Shown one piece after another: positions 61,601 to 64,000 of a stretch of 64,000 nucleotides of DNA. The translations under genes and the position numbers were made by a program. Each line of letters opens with the position of its first letter. Positions within the stretch are counted from its first letter, which is position 1. This stretch comes from Margaritifera margaritifera. Lineage: Eukaryota > Mollusca > Bivalvia > Unionida > Margaritiferidae. The DNA lies in assembly GCA_029931535.1 (NCBI GenBank), contig JAQPZY010001498.1, forward strand, positions 2,864,001-2,928,000. Direction: 5' to 3'. Under the pieces are notes generated by a model. That model had not been told where the DNA came from. It worked only from the letters and a program-made list of their open reading frames with translations, and searched no databases.

Positions 61601-63605
61601 AAAGATTTTCAACTTTACTGCTGTGGTGCCATACTGGACATCAGATCAGCACGAGGTTCAACTAGACATCATAAGAAGTCAATTAGTGAAAACCCCATGT
61701 TGATATGACCATTCATTCAGAAGGAGTAGCGATAACAAGATTTTCAAGATGGTTACTGTGGTGTCCATATTGGATGTCCGAGAGGCACCTTTTTCATTTA
61801 GGACCAACTAGACCACAGGATGAAATGTGTGTGTAAAGTTTCTTGACAATCCTCCAAGTAGTTTAGGAGAACCAGCCATAACAAACTTGTGCTACCAGAT
61901 TGACAGACAGACAACATCCCATCCCATAAGCTCTCCTGGTCTATAAACAGTACAGATAAAAACATACAATTTGTATAAAATTTTAAATATTATCAACTCG
62001 GAGGAAAAATGACCAACTGTGAGCAGCGTAAATTTAAACACTGCAAAGACATAAATATTACTTACATATCAGGTAGACTGTCATATTCTTTCCCTTGCCA
62101 ATAGTGCTTAAATCCACAGGGACATTTCCCTGACTCAGATCTTGTTTGGGTTCTGTCTCCATCTCTGTACTGATTGCTTCCATCTGGGTTTACCTGTCGC
62201 AACACATCCCTGGGAATAGACAACAGCTGTCATAAAAAGACTAAACTTCTATTTAAATCTACCCAACCCACCCTCCCCAATTAAGGTTGTGCTGAATAAG
62301 GCTAACAATCCTACCGTATCGACTGCTGATGAATGACATTAAGTAGCAAAATTTAACAGCTGAATGAGAGGTTGCTTGCTGTAAACAATGCATGCAAATT
62401 TTGTTTCACTCACAGAAGAGCTTGCCAACTGAGACATATAAACACTGACTTAGAGAACCTAAATATATGGCTGATTTATCTTGAGTGTCACATAATGTGT
62501 TATGTATACCTATTTATTCAATGATACAGATCAAATTTAATTTTTCTAAGAGCAAAGTAATGGTTATTTATTAATCTTTAAAAAGCACAGTTTAACCGCT
62601 AAAAAATTAAATTCTAGGCCAACTTGATGCAAACATTGTCCACCATGCTGAAAATTCTCATGAAAAGACAGGAATTTTTTTAGAGCCCAATTGTCTTTAT
62701 TAACAATGCATAATGCTTGCCTTACCGAACCCAGCCAAGTCCTAGAGAGTATAAAAATATTCTCTTACTCAACTTTGACTCAACTAAAGATTCAAATCAC
62801 TGACTAATTAGGCATCAGAATTACTATGGAGACTTAACCCAAGTTTACGAATAGTGTTATAATCTTTAGTGTTTTTGATTGTTTGATAGGTCTTATAAAT
62901 TGTATTATCTTAAGACTAATCTCTCAAAACATCAAGGAGACCCAGAAAACTATCTTCATATTCAAGCAAACTTCAAATAAAAAATCTTTAAGGCCAAAGT
63001 GAGTTTGATACTGCTCATCTAGACTTATGTGACTGTAATTAACATGAATTTGGCATTTTTTCATAGTTTCTAAGGCTATATCTTTAAATAACCTACAAAA
63101 TGATCTTTAAATCTTAACATAAGCTGATCCATTGTCTGATTAAAACCTATGTTCACAAATAGTGCCAACATGCATTGATGCCAAACCTAATCAAATTCAT
63201 CAGAGTCCTTTATTTTATAAGCTTACCCTCCAAGTTTGATCAAAATCAGTTCCAAAATTTGGCATACAGAACAGTAACAAGCTGAAAAAATCAGATGTCA
63301 GATCACCTCAGATGTGTATAACTTTCCCTTGTAATGAAATTCTCACAACATTCTTACCTGTTGCAAGATGGGGATTTCTATATGGATTCTTGGTTTCTGA
63401 AGCTTTGTACGCGATAAAAATTTCAGATATATATAACATCTGCATGATCTTTAAACTTATCTAACAGCTTAACCACAACACCTACTTACAGCTAGTCTTT
63501 AATAAACAATGCCTTACCCAGAACAGAATGCACATGAAGTTGGGTGACTCTTCTTCATGTTGGGAATCAAAACATTCTTCTCTTTGTCATAGGAACAGAC
63601 CACAC
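6735..63605 (-). CDS. VCPIP1: VCPIP1 (VCIP135) orthologue, deubiquitinase; 3' eleven coding exons, 5' part outside window
   Basis: Eleven exons join in frame with compatible phases into 970 residues ending in TGA at 6735-6737. Numbering here starts at the first whole codon in the window. The order of conserved blocks is that of animal VCPIP1: KKSHPTSCAFCSG (res 17-29), SGKCPCGFKHYW (55-66), the WGG/WFQYES block (about 84-104), a Lys-rich linker (185-233), a UBX-like ubiquitin fold (about 268-343) with GFPPRVL, the WTYVQSMPHLFS block (about 418-429), then an acidic tail. From the family, VCPIP1 is an OTU-type cysteine deubiquitinase that binds p97/VCP. It acts in post-mitotic Golgi and ER membrane reassembly and in deubiquitinating SPRTN during DNA-protein crosslink repair. 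The OTU catalytic domain should lie upstream of 64000 and is not seen. Introns make up over 90% of the span. The orthologue call is strong; exact splice sites are inferred from consensus and phase. Confidence 0.93.
7689..9630 (-). other. VCPIP1 intron, gene-free part
   Basis: Intron sequence between exon k and the pogo-like element. It holds an exact 30-bp duplication at 7895-7954 and otherwise AT-rich DNA in which I see nothing. Confidence 0.6.
9631..11165. mobile_element. Non-autonomous pogo/Tigger-like DNA transposon
   Basis: A perfect 16-bp terminal inverted repeat, TACAGTAAAACCTGTC at 9631-9646 and its complement at 11150-11165, bounds 1535 bp. The outermost TA at both ends fits a TA target duplication around CAG...CTG ends, as in the pogo branch of Tc1/mariner. 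Subterminal GGTCGCTCATGACAGG-type repeats lie at 11018-11155. A perfect 16-bp hairpin (9640-9655 with 9680-9695) lies inside the left end. No transposase is coded. A diverged internal duplication (about 10499-10657 and 10791-10965) is present. Confidence 0.8.
11195..11585 (+). repeat. Tandem array, about 53-bp unit, next to exon j
   Basis: Seven units plus a partial one start at about 11198, 11251, 11288, 11341, 11397, 11449, 11504 and 11560. The core is GATTTTCAAGACTGG...TTACATTAGAAAGCAAAAGG. The second unit is cut to 37 bp. The array lies between the pogo-like element and the donor of exon j, ending about 45 bp from the splice site. Confidence 0.88.
11630..12211 (-). CDS. VCPIP1: VCPIP1 exon j
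   Basis: A 582-bp exon (194 codons, phase 0 at both ends) with acceptor TGTTTCAG|GTATTT and donor GATGAG|GTTTGT. It encodes residues 460-653. VFRYNANEGRMELCLEPYGHF continues the conserved block, and FSGQGHSLK matches a short motif of vertebrate VCPIP1. An acidic stretch with GEEDKLMEVDKD and a predicted helix (ELFRALAESIEKTLQD) follow. The donor is weak, but reading on past it would stop within two codons. Confidence 0.88.
12314..12676. mobile_element. MITE with imperfect terminal inverted repeats
   Basis: Left ACATGTCAAGGCTGGACATT and right AATGTCCAGCC-like ends (AACATCCAGACCTACATGT) form an imperfect inverted repeat of about 22 bp around 363 bp. The interior repeats CACTTGCCCAAAT and ACTTGTCCAAA in two places. 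It is non-coding. Confidence 0.55.
12840..13300 (+). repeat. Dispersed repeat with CCCTGACCCTTAACC / CAATCTCTAGG blocks
   Basis: It shares ordered words with 28850-29420: an alternating (T)GACC(C/T)T block, ACTGACCAC, CTTCAATCTCTAGG and GTAAGCAAAGTATGATGAT. The units are diverged and there is no coding potential. Confidence 0.5.
13301..14990 (-). other. VCPIP1 intron, mostly unrecognised
   Basis: It contains a diverged duplication of about 90 bp (13590-13740, sharing GAGGTAAAGTGATCAA) and an almost exact 34-bp duplication at 14532-14599. The ORF at 13706-13990 on the minus strand has no recognisable domain. Confidence 0.5.
14991..15111. mobile_element. Foldback element, about 121 bp
   Basis: Arms of about 38 bp begin TTTTGTTCCGAGTCA at 14991 and end with its complement at 15111. 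They pair with a few mismatches around a loop containing GAGGCCATGAGGCC. It is a hairpin-forming MITE or a palindromic insertion. Confidence 0.65.
15640..16244 (+). repeat. Diverged tandem repeat (GTCATTTAAAGGTTTTTC family)
   Basis: About four units of roughly 140-150 bp share GTCATTTAAAGGTTTTTCTA, AACAGTGGCCATATTT, GGTCTTC(C/A)TGCC and AAGTTTGGTCAAATTC. A single related unit lies at about 41940-42075. It runs directly into the family-P copy that follows. Confidence 0.65.
16245..16693 (+). mobile_element. Family-P element copy 1 (5'-truncated)
   Basis: It has about two of the ~140-bp units (CATTTAGGACCAACTAGACA, CATAAGAAGTCTT, TAACAAGATTTTCA) and the common tail. That tail runs from GTGTGTGTAAAA through AGCAATCCTCCAAGTAGCTG to ATCCTATAAGTTCTTCTAGT and GAGCTAAAA. 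The palindromic head is absent. Confidence 0.75.
16694..17349 (-). other. VCPIP1 intron, nothing recognised
   Basis: AT-rich intronic DNA with a short GAGAGAGAGAG run at about 16756-16766. Confidence 0.5.
17350..17880 (+). repeat. Dispersed repeat, copy 2 of the TCACAGCAATCC family
   Basis: It opens with a near-exact 56-bp duplication around CCCCTGCATCTATTGCTTCC (17359-17450). Diverged units matching 2785-3130 follow. Confidence 0.6.
17932..18345 (+). repeat. Tandem array, 56-bp unit, seven copies plus partial
   Basis: Units start every 56 bp at 17932, 17988, 18044, 18100, 18156, 18212 and 18268. The core is CAGTGTTACCCTTGTCTGTC...CATCCATTCACCACAATAGC. The period is constant; only substitutions separate the copies. 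Confidence 0.92.
18346..19483 (-). other. VCPIP1 intron, nothing recognised
   Basis: It holds a GT/TATG-rich stretch at about 18441-18505 and no supported gene. Short ORFs at 18724-18936 and 19116-19322 show no known motif. Confidence 0.5.
19484..19695. mobile_element. Foldback MITE, ATAAGTCGA family, copy 1
   Basis: The left end TACTCACTTATAAGTCGAGT and the complement of the right end TACTCACTTACAAGTTCAGT form the terminal repeat. The interior is itself inverted (GATCTGCCATCACATAATGC against GCATTATGCGATGGCAGATC), so nearly the whole element of about 212 bp can fold back. Copy 2 is at 35594-35812. Confidence 0.8.
20257..20344. other. 88-nt hairpin-forming sequence
   Basis: Inner arms TGACATCACCACAGTGGCGA and TTGCTACTGTGGTGACATCA pair with few mismatches over a short loop. 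Outer arms GTGAGAAAA and TTTTCTCAC pair perfectly, with an asymmetric bulge between the two stems. It could be a foldback relic or a transcribed intronic hairpin. Confidence 0.45.
20345..22283 (-). other. VCPIP1 intron, nothing recognised
   Basis: A pyrimidine-rich run lies at about 20408-20475. Overlapping ORFs at 20383-20785 on both strands carry no recognised motif and lack homology I can name. Confidence 0.45.
22284..25330 (-). mobile_element. DIRS-like tyrosine-recombinase retroelement A (decayed)
   Basis: The 3' end begins near 22284 with TTTCTTCACTAATAC and GCAAATCCAGCCCT, the equivalent of the terminal repeat of element C. An internal inverted segment pairs 22456-22483 with about 25292-25319 (CCATACTTCAGTTACTAC), so both ends are present in part. 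The recombinase lies at 22770-23690. Upstream in element sense are gag-like debris with a duplicated block (23940-24050 and 24125-24255, sharing GGCCATGTCTGAGCTGGTGT) and diverged tandem units at 24560-25050 (ACCTTCCTGGTCTGTAA). No reverse transcriptase is recognised. The right boundary is approximate. Confidence 0.75.
22770..23690 (-). pseudogene. DIRS-like tyrosine recombinase, frameshifted (element A)
   Basis: Read across several frames, the order is that of DIRS recombinases: a degenerate core-binding segment near 23590-23690, APFESLSRTSL, KTCFLVILDPAGRISEIHAW (first catalytic Arg within GRISEIH), YLQFRQDGSISL, then ATSIALERKCSTDIIQAVGW and a degenerate F-Y-L-R-type end. The usual HExR motif is lost (NEVI at that point). 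Several stops and frame changes make it inactive. Confidence 0.8.
25331..25728 (-). other. VCPIP1 intron, nothing recognised
   Basis: Between element A and the next dispersed repeat I see no repeat or gene. Confidence 0.45.
25729..27650 (+). repeat. Dispersed repeat Q, copy 1, split by an insertion
   Basis: 25729-25960 and about 27491-27650 together match the continuous stretch 52819-53230. Shared blocks include TATAATTTCCAT, TTTGACAAAAGC, GACAGTAAGGTACATT, AATGGCATGAAGGGC and TCTATTCCAATACACA on the left. On the right they include AAATTCAA, CAACATATT, GCACAATTATGT and GGATCCTTTAATTTTT-like words. The 1.5 kb between them is an inserted element. Confidence 0.85.
25961..27490. mobile_element. 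TIR element inserted in repeat Q (ATAAGTCGA family, about 1.53 kb)
   Basis: Ends share a perfect 12-bp inverted repeat TTATAAGTCGAC (25978-25989 and 27478-27489). The left end continues outward as ATATACTCGA, like the foldback MITEs at 19484 and 35594. Further ATAAG words lie about 50-60 bp inside each end (26038 and 27429). The boundaries agree with the breakpoints against the empty copy at 53050-53065. No transposase is visible. A short minus-strand frame ending at 26553 encodes an acidic EESESDEIYDD tail, which could be the last trace of one. Confidence 0.75.
27690..27910 (+). repeat. Dispersed repeat with TGACCTTGACCTTGGACC
   Basis: A single unit resembling those at 1470-2330: AGTGACCTTGACCTTGGACC, AAAGTTATGTTGCAAAAACC and GGACAAATAGACATAAC. 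The ORF across it has no known domain. Confidence 0.55.
28511..28701 (-). CDS. VCPIP1: VCPIP1 exon i (conserved helical block)
   Basis: A 191-bp exon with acceptor TTTTCAG|AGGG and donor GGCAAG|GTAACA (phase 0). It encodes residues 397-459 with GKDLWTYVQSMPHLFS, GGLFYNQMKRDLGL and KHCQLPTLSGK. This is a well-conserved VCPIP1 block of unknown specific role. It sits just past the ubiquitin-like domain, as in vertebrates. Confidence 0.92.
28850..29420 (+). repeat. Dispersed repeat rich in TGACCTTGACC words
   Basis: Diverged units contain CATGACCTTGATCTCTGACC, TATGACCTTAACCTTTCACC and ATTGACCTTGACCTTTGAC. They are followed by CAATCTCTAGGAATGTTCC, shared with 12840-13300. It lies in the 1.15-kb intron between exons h and i. 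Confidence 0.6.
29858..29995 (-). CDS. VCPIP1: VCPIP1 exon h
   Basis: A 138-bp exon with acceptor CTTTTAG|TTGAT and donor CAAA|GTAATG. It encodes residues 351-395, including LSLPSTKAPKSAWSCFEED and ENLLQTLKDAQ. Phases (2 in, 1 out) fit exons g and i. No separate domain is recognised; it bridges the ubiquitin-like fold and the conserved helical block of exon i. Confidence 0.85.
30480..30537 (-). other. tRNA-derived SINE head fragment (weak)
   Basis: The minus strand reads GGAGCACCCAGGTGGCTGAG, then TGGTCTAACGCGCT, with a good Pol III box A (TGGCTGAGTGG, complement of 30508-30518) as in Leu/Ser-type tRNAs. No box B follows at the expected distance, so it is a truncated relic. Confidence 0.4.
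30538..31864 (-). other. VCPIP1 intron, nothing recognised
   Basis: AT-rich DNA with a short GT run followed by G7 at about 31634-31656. No gene is supported. Confidence 0.5.
31865..32055 (+). mobile_element. Lone DIRS-type terminal repeat fragment
   Basis: It matches the outer right end of elements B and C in order: GGTGGCATGGGGAGGTAAT, AGATAGAAAGGACAGAC, TTTTTTGTCTTTTTGGGATG and GGCTGGATTTGAGAAGGTAG. No internal coding sequence accompanies it. Confidence 0.65.
32471..33473 (+). mobile_element. Family-P element copy 2 (most complete uninterrupted copy)
   Basis: It has a head with imperfect palindrome GTCCCTCGACAGGAC (32482-32496), then GATGCTCTACTAGCC and TTTCTTCTTTTTAACTG. About five diverged ~140-bp units follow (TTTAGGACCAACTAGA, CATCATAAGAAG, AAAACCCCATGTTGATATGA-like, TAACAAGATTTTCAAGATGG). 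The tail (CAATCCTCCAAG, AACAGGCCATCCTATAAGCT, CTTCTGGTCTATGAGCAG) closes it. It is non-coding. Confidence 0.8.
33836..34043 (-). CDS. VCPIP1: VCPIP1 exon g (ubiquitin-like domain core)
   Basis: A 208-bp exon with acceptor CAACAG|ATACAG and donor GCAG|GTAGAC (phase 1). Residues 281-349 hold the rest of the ubiquitin-like fold: KELQKLI (helix), QQKIRIGFPPRVL (309-320, beta strand and the conserved GFPP turn), and PLQHGDKVSLEIL (331-343, last strand). This is the domain that gives VCPIP1 its UBX-like annotation and its p97-adaptor character. Confidence 0.93.
34044..35160 (-). other. VCPIP1 intron between exons f and g
   Basis: This 1.1-kb intron splits the ubiquitin-like domain. I see no mobile element or repeat in it. 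Confidence 0.6.
35161..35301 (-). CDS. VCPIP1: VCPIP1 exon f (start of ubiquitin-like domain)
   Basis: A 141-bp exon (47 codons, phase 0 at both ends). A Ser/Lys-rich linker (res 234-267) leads into EKKIRLATSDGRQ (268-280), the first strand of the UBX-like fold. The acceptor is TTTTTAG|AAACC and the donor CGACAG|GTACATG. The domain is split by a 1.1-kb intron right after the DGRQ turn. Confidence 0.9.
35594..35812. mobile_element. Foldback MITE, ATAAGTCGA family, copy 2
   Basis: Ends are CCGTATATACTCACTTATAG and, reversed, CTGTCTGCACTTACTTGTAA. The interior is inverted like copy 1 at 19484-19695, with GACCCTGATCTGCAATCACA and GTGATGACAGATCTTGGTC. A more distant relative with GGGTCTATGTTGTTTTAC lies at 63624-63790. 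Confidence 0.78.
35813..37699 (-). other. VCPIP1 intron with one possible MITE
   Basis: 36914-37075 starts TACAGTGGTCGCCCTCTTGA and ends AAGAGGGGGGCTATGTA, a possible TA-flanked element with short GCCC-CTCTT ends. The rest shows nothing I can support. Confidence 0.4.
37700..38049 (+). repeat. Tandem array, 39-bp unit, nine copies
   Basis: The unit is ACATGTTAGGACTTCTTAAT plus TCCTACCTTCTGGGGCCCA. Because 39 is a multiple of three, the array reads as a 13-residue peptide repeat until one 38-bp unit shifts the frame at about 37926. This is a by-product, not a gene. Confidence 0.92.
38460..38760 (-). pseudogene. DIRS-like tyrosine recombinase C-terminal fragment (D)
   Basis: The minus strand reads RIKAHEVRAIAAL with the catalytic His-x2-Arg pair. 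After an in-frame stop come YFNHFSFNDVIA and SFYLRSL, with the nucleophile tyrosine context. Its sequence differs clearly from A-C (AHEIR, SLAFE), so it belongs to another lineage. No terminal repeats were found around it. Confidence 0.7.
38780..39759 (-). other. VCPIP1 intron, nothing recognised
   Basis: AT-rich DNA with no gene, array or inverted repeat that I can support. Confidence 0.5.
39760..40069 (+). repeat. Tandem array, 36-bp unit, 8.6 nearly identical copies
   Basis: The unit is ATGGTATAATATTATGTATT plus CATATTATGTATTAAT. Apart from one base in the first unit (CGTATT for CATATT) the copies look identical. The 36-bp period keeps a frame open across it, giving a repetitive 12-residue peptide that I do not regard as coding. 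Confidence 0.95.
40070..41292 (-). other. VCPIP1 intron with microsatellites
   Basis: A (TG)13 run lies at 40659-40684 after a doubled CCAGAATT, and an (AAC)n run is at about 40347-40360. Nothing else is recognised. Confidence 0.6.
41293..41439 (-). CDS. VCPIP1: VCPIP1 exon e (Lys-rich linker)
   Basis: A 147-bp exon (49 codons, phase 0 at both ends) encoding residues 185-233. It contains the conserved HKEELTKSKKEK and a basic, Gln-rich helix-like stretch, and lies just before the ubiquitin-like domain. The acceptor TTTCAG is strong. The donor ACA|GTCAGT is weak but is the only GT in phase with the next exon. The family has a charged linker here. Confidence 0.85.
41440..45791 (-). other. VCPIP1 intron between exons d and e
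   Basis: It contains one unit of the GTCATTTAAAGGTTTTTC family (about 41940-42075). Short minus-strand ORFs at 42726-42935 and 43098-43280 have no motif I can name. The interval 43300-45790 is AT-rich with nothing supported. Confidence 0.55.
45792..45979 (-). CDS. VCPIP1: VCPIP1 exon d
   Basis: A 188-bp exon with acceptor TTTCAG|GTGAG and donor CATCAG|GTAGAT, ending at phase 0. It encodes GEFGSERLVQRVVDTILSQT (res 122-141), then a polar insert rich in Asp, Glu, Ala and Gln, then KIILTGHQ. The first and last blocks are conserved in VCPIP1. The middle is a low-complexity linker that probably varies between species. Confidence 0.92.
46054..46096. other. C-run/G-run inverted repeat
   Basis: A run of about eleven C followed by TCTATTTGG, A8 and a run of about ten G. 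It can fold into a strong hairpin, and either strand has G-tract potential. It lies just downstream of exon d's acceptor side in the intron (about 75 bp beyond 45979). Confidence 0.7.
46375..46628 (+). mobile_element. Family-P copy 3 (tail part only)
   Basis: One partial unit (AGCAAGATTTTCAAGATGAC, ATTTTGTACCAACAAGACC) and the full tail through CACATAAGCTCTTTTGGTCT. It abuts the head of copy 4. Confidence 0.75.
46621..47700 (+). mobile_element. Family-P copy 4 (head and units, no tail)
   Basis: The head has a perfect 15-bp palindrome ATCCTTTGAAAGGAT (46632-46646) and GCTGCTCTAATAG. About eight tandem units, 126 to 156 bp apart, follow (markers near 46841, 46980, 47107, 47263, 47393, 47539 and 47665). 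The copy breaks off near 47700 without the tail. Confidence 0.8.
48010..48880 (-). pseudogene. DIRS-like tyrosine recombinase (element B)
   Basis: Read over several frames: a core-binding segment near 48780-48880 (ADFFLCLF-type), NLSWVL, a ...LSELHAL region, YLQFRLDGS, MQDPVFALKHYLKP, QCLFLPVKAHKKD, ISAHEIRAVSASLMFE with His-x2-Arg, and MSFYLCDLASQ with the tyrosine. The first catalytic Arg region is eroded and frames change repeatedly, so it is inactive. Confidence 0.8.
49530..50150 (-). pseudogene. RT and RNase H remnants of element B
   Basis: 49530-49799 reads an RNase H piece with QVAARGVFSSQDPYGIEGSS and REVLIMSDNLVVGSSLLKQW (the MSDN aspartate is typical of DIRS RNase H). Around 49960-50040 the frame DIYFHIPIHLASLIWLP matches the DxxDAYFHIPIH motif of DIRS reverse transcriptases. 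The palm between them, including the YxDD box, is missing. Confidence 0.72.
51319..51435 (+). repeat. Three exact 39-bp tandem units inside element B
   Basis: The unit is GACTTACAGGCCCAAATGCC plus ATTCTCAGACACACAGTGG, starting at 51319, 51358 and 51397. A single related sequence in element C at 59978-60030 (GGACTTATAGGCCCAAGGCC) shows that the triplication is specific to B. Confidence 0.9.
51600..52040 (+). repeat. Three ~145-bp tandem units in the 5' region of element B
   Basis: Units start at about 51606, 51750 and 51897. Markers are GAACACTCTGTGCAAG, GAGACACAAATCA, TGTTTAATCTGAAATGA and GTGTTCACATATAAC. Confidence 0.8.
52819..53230 (+). repeat. Dispersed repeat Q, copy 2 (uninterrupted)
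   Basis: A continuous counterpart of the split copy at 25729-27650. At 53041-53080 the sequence runs CTATTCCAATACACACATAT then GTAAACAAATTCAAACAACA, with no element between. It therefore shows the pre-insertion state. Confidence 0.85.
53365..54470 (+). repeat. Tandem array, about 150-160-bp unit, seven diverged copies
   Basis: Unit starts are near 53371, 53514, 53676, 53819, 53989, 54139 and 54285. Shared blocks are AGCTCAGCCAATCAGATGCA, ATCACCTCATTAATATGCAT, TTGATGATATAAGCCTAT and TTTTATCAAAATC. The array ends in GACAGATGACGGATGCAAGG and GGGGAGCTAAAA, about 60 bp from exon c. A single related unit lies at about 63190-63330. Confidence 0.82.
54527..54660 (-). CDS. VCPIP1: VCPIP1 exon c
   Basis: A 134-bp exon with acceptor ATTAG|GATT and donor CCCAG|GTAACT. 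It encodes residues 78-121, with IPITLQWGGKV, VAWFQYESDPSLNSNVYDVA and KHFPG. These match the block directly downstream of the Cys-rich segment in VCPIP1. The reading runs straight on from LPD-M of exon b, so no exon is missing between them. Confidence 0.93.
55690..56215 (+). mobile_element. Family-P copy 5, left part (interrupted by element C)
   Basis: The head has a perfect palindrome GTCCCTTGAAGGGAC (55699-55713), then GATGCTATACTGGC and TTCTTCTTTTTAACTGC, then three to four units. It breaks off after GACCATTCATTCAGGAG. The expected continuation (AGATTTTCAAG...) resumes at about 61200 after element C. Confidence 0.8.
56780..57690 (-). pseudogene. DIRS-like tyrosine recombinase (element C)
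   Basis: 57497-57682 reads the core-binding segment (SIPQLADFFAWLYEEKKL, ITIKGYCS, DLSDLLASF). 57104-57406 reads LSYKTCFLIALASACLVSEL (first catalytic Arg lost), YLQFRLDGSVVL and MQDPVCALKHYLKH. Below it come CLFLPVNARKQDI, ISAHEIRTISVSLAFE (His-x2-Arg kept), IIEAVGWHAESTFSSFYLRD (tyrosine kept) and LASQRQ. At least two frame changes and a stop break it. It is the best preserved recombinase in the window. Confidence 0.87.
57885..58330 (-). pseudogene. RNase H end and connector domain (element C)
   Basis: Frames read ADSMSWLTL...ERVKSFIQN, then FATRLNHRLPTFISPVPDP, LLSITWEGLWAFVYLPMVL and LIAPLRWDKSWVNDLLDLL. This is the conserved connector between RNase H and recombinase in DIRS elements. 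It joins directly to the end of gag at about 58325, so the RT palm and the RNase H core are deleted. Confidence 0.8.
58330..60440 (-). pseudogene. gag-like region of element C
   Basis: At the 3' end VGARLLEFQSQWINIY and WVIQIISEGLQISF match the end of DIRS gag. Further up, DEEETPSFWLLPQSVKIREI (about 59270-59340) and a Cys/His piece YCDLCRDHYIASSMP (about 59540-59600) look like gag segments. Frames are broken. The identity of the upper half (59650-60440) is uncertain. Confidence 0.6.
61193..61955 (+). mobile_element. Family-P copy 5, right part with tail
   Basis: It resumes at AAGAAGATTTTCAAGTTGGC and runs through about five units to the tail CAATCCTCCAAGTAGTTTAG, CATCCCATAAGCTCTCCTGG. Together with 55690-56215 it makes one P element with head and tail. 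Confidence 0.8.
62066..62209 (-). CDS. VCPIP1: VCPIP1 exon b
   Basis: A 144-bp exon with acceptor CCCAG|GG and donor AT|GTAAG. It completes Gly29 and encodes residues 30-76, including DGSNQYRDGDRT and SGKCPCGFKHYWQGKEYDSLP. Both stretches are strongly conserved in VCPIP1. It ends two bases into the Met77 codon, which is completed in the next exon 7.4 kb away. Confidence 0.92.
62210..63517 (-). other. VCPIP1 intron between exons a and b
   Basis: Mostly unremarkable AT-rich DNA. 63190-63330 is a single diverged unit of the ~155-bp repeat (CCAAGTTTGATCAAAATCAG, CAGATCACCTCA). Confidence 0.6.
63518..63605 (-). CDS. VCPIP1: VCPIP1 exon a (first in window)
   Basis: An 88-bp exon with acceptor ...TTTTTAG and donor GG|GTAAGG. 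It starts with the last two bases of a codon and ends two bases into a Gly codon. It encodes the conserved segment CSYDKEKN...KKSHPTSCAFCSG (res 3-29). Cys3 and the pair Cys24-x2-Cys27 are candidate zinc ligands together with Cys58 and Cys60 of the next exon. The metal role is inference. In VCPIP1 this segment follows the OTU domain. Confidence 0.9.
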
Positions 63606-64000
63606 CTAAAAATAAATTGTACCATATATATCCAACTACAAACAGTGTAGACACAGATTTGCAGTTGCCAGGAAATCAGGGTCTATTCTGTTGCATGAAT
63701 TCATAAGTAGCATGAACAGTATTGACCCTGATTTGCTGACAACACTGTATGTGATAGCAGACCTGCATGGGTCTATGTTGTTTTACACTGGGGGCACATT
63801 GTCAGGGTCAACAAAGGCGAAAATAGAGACAGTGAAGTTGACTGCACCTTTTCTGCAGTTGATGTCTTCACCCCCCACCCCCACTTTTGACACTGAATTC
63901 TTTTGTATTCCGAGTACAATATCAACTCATGTCTTTATCAGTTCAAGAAGTAATGTCAAACATTTTCAACATGTAGTTTTTGTGGGTGAAACTAATTTTA
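63606..64000 (-). other. VCPIP1 intron upstream of exon a
   Basis: No further coding exon is visible up to the window edge. 63624-63790 is a distant relative of the foldback MITEs at 19484 and 35594 (AATCAGGGTCTATT, TTGACCCTGATTTGC, GGGTCTATGTTG). Confidence 0.5.

Overview
This is AT-rich animal genomic DNA, most likely from a bivalve mollusc. I infer that from the exon/intron structure, the frequent ACATGTA words, and dispersed short-period tandem arrays with DIRS-like tyrosine-recombinase retroelements. No bacterial or viral gene set is present. All homology calls rest on recognised protein motifs and splice-phase consistency; no database search was possible.

One protein-coding gene dominates the window. 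The minus strand carries the last eleven coding exons of a VCPIP1 (VCIP135) orthologue, a p97/VCP-p47-associated deubiquitinase. The exons run from 63605 down to the stop codon at 6735-6737. All ten splice phases match and encode 970 consecutive residues. The 5' exons, which should hold the start codon and the catalytic OTU domain, lie beyond position 64000. The visible part holds a conserved Cys-rich segment, the conserved WGG/WFQYES block, a lysine-rich linker, the ubiquitin-like (UBX-like) domain, the conserved block ending in exon i, and a long acidic tail coded mostly by one 954-bp terminal exon. I recognise no second host gene.

The ten introns (1.1 to 16.3 kb) are packed with mobile and tandem DNA. 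Three DIRS-like elements lie on the minus strand: A about 22284-25330, B about 47990-52519, and C 56239-61192. A short fragment of a different lineage (D, 38460-38760) and a lone terminal repeat (31865-32055) add to these. All are decayed; C lacks most of its reverse transcriptase. A second family (called P here) has a palindromic head, units of about 140 bp and a conserved tail. It occurs at 16245-16693, 32471-33473, 46375-46628, 46621-47700 and 55690-56215 plus 61193-61955. Every copy is on the plus strand, and element C is inserted into the last one.

Smaller elements include a 1.5-kb pogo-like element with a perfect TIR and TA ends (9631-11165), foldback MITEs (19484-19695, 35594-35812), and a 1.5-kb TIR insertion (25961-27490). 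The last interrupts a dispersed repeat whose uninterrupted sister copy is at 52819-53230. Tandem arrays with periods of 36, 39, 53, 56, 62/63, about 145 and about 155 bp fill much of the rest. The first 6.7 kb is 3' UTR and flank, with divergent repeats and no recognisable gene.
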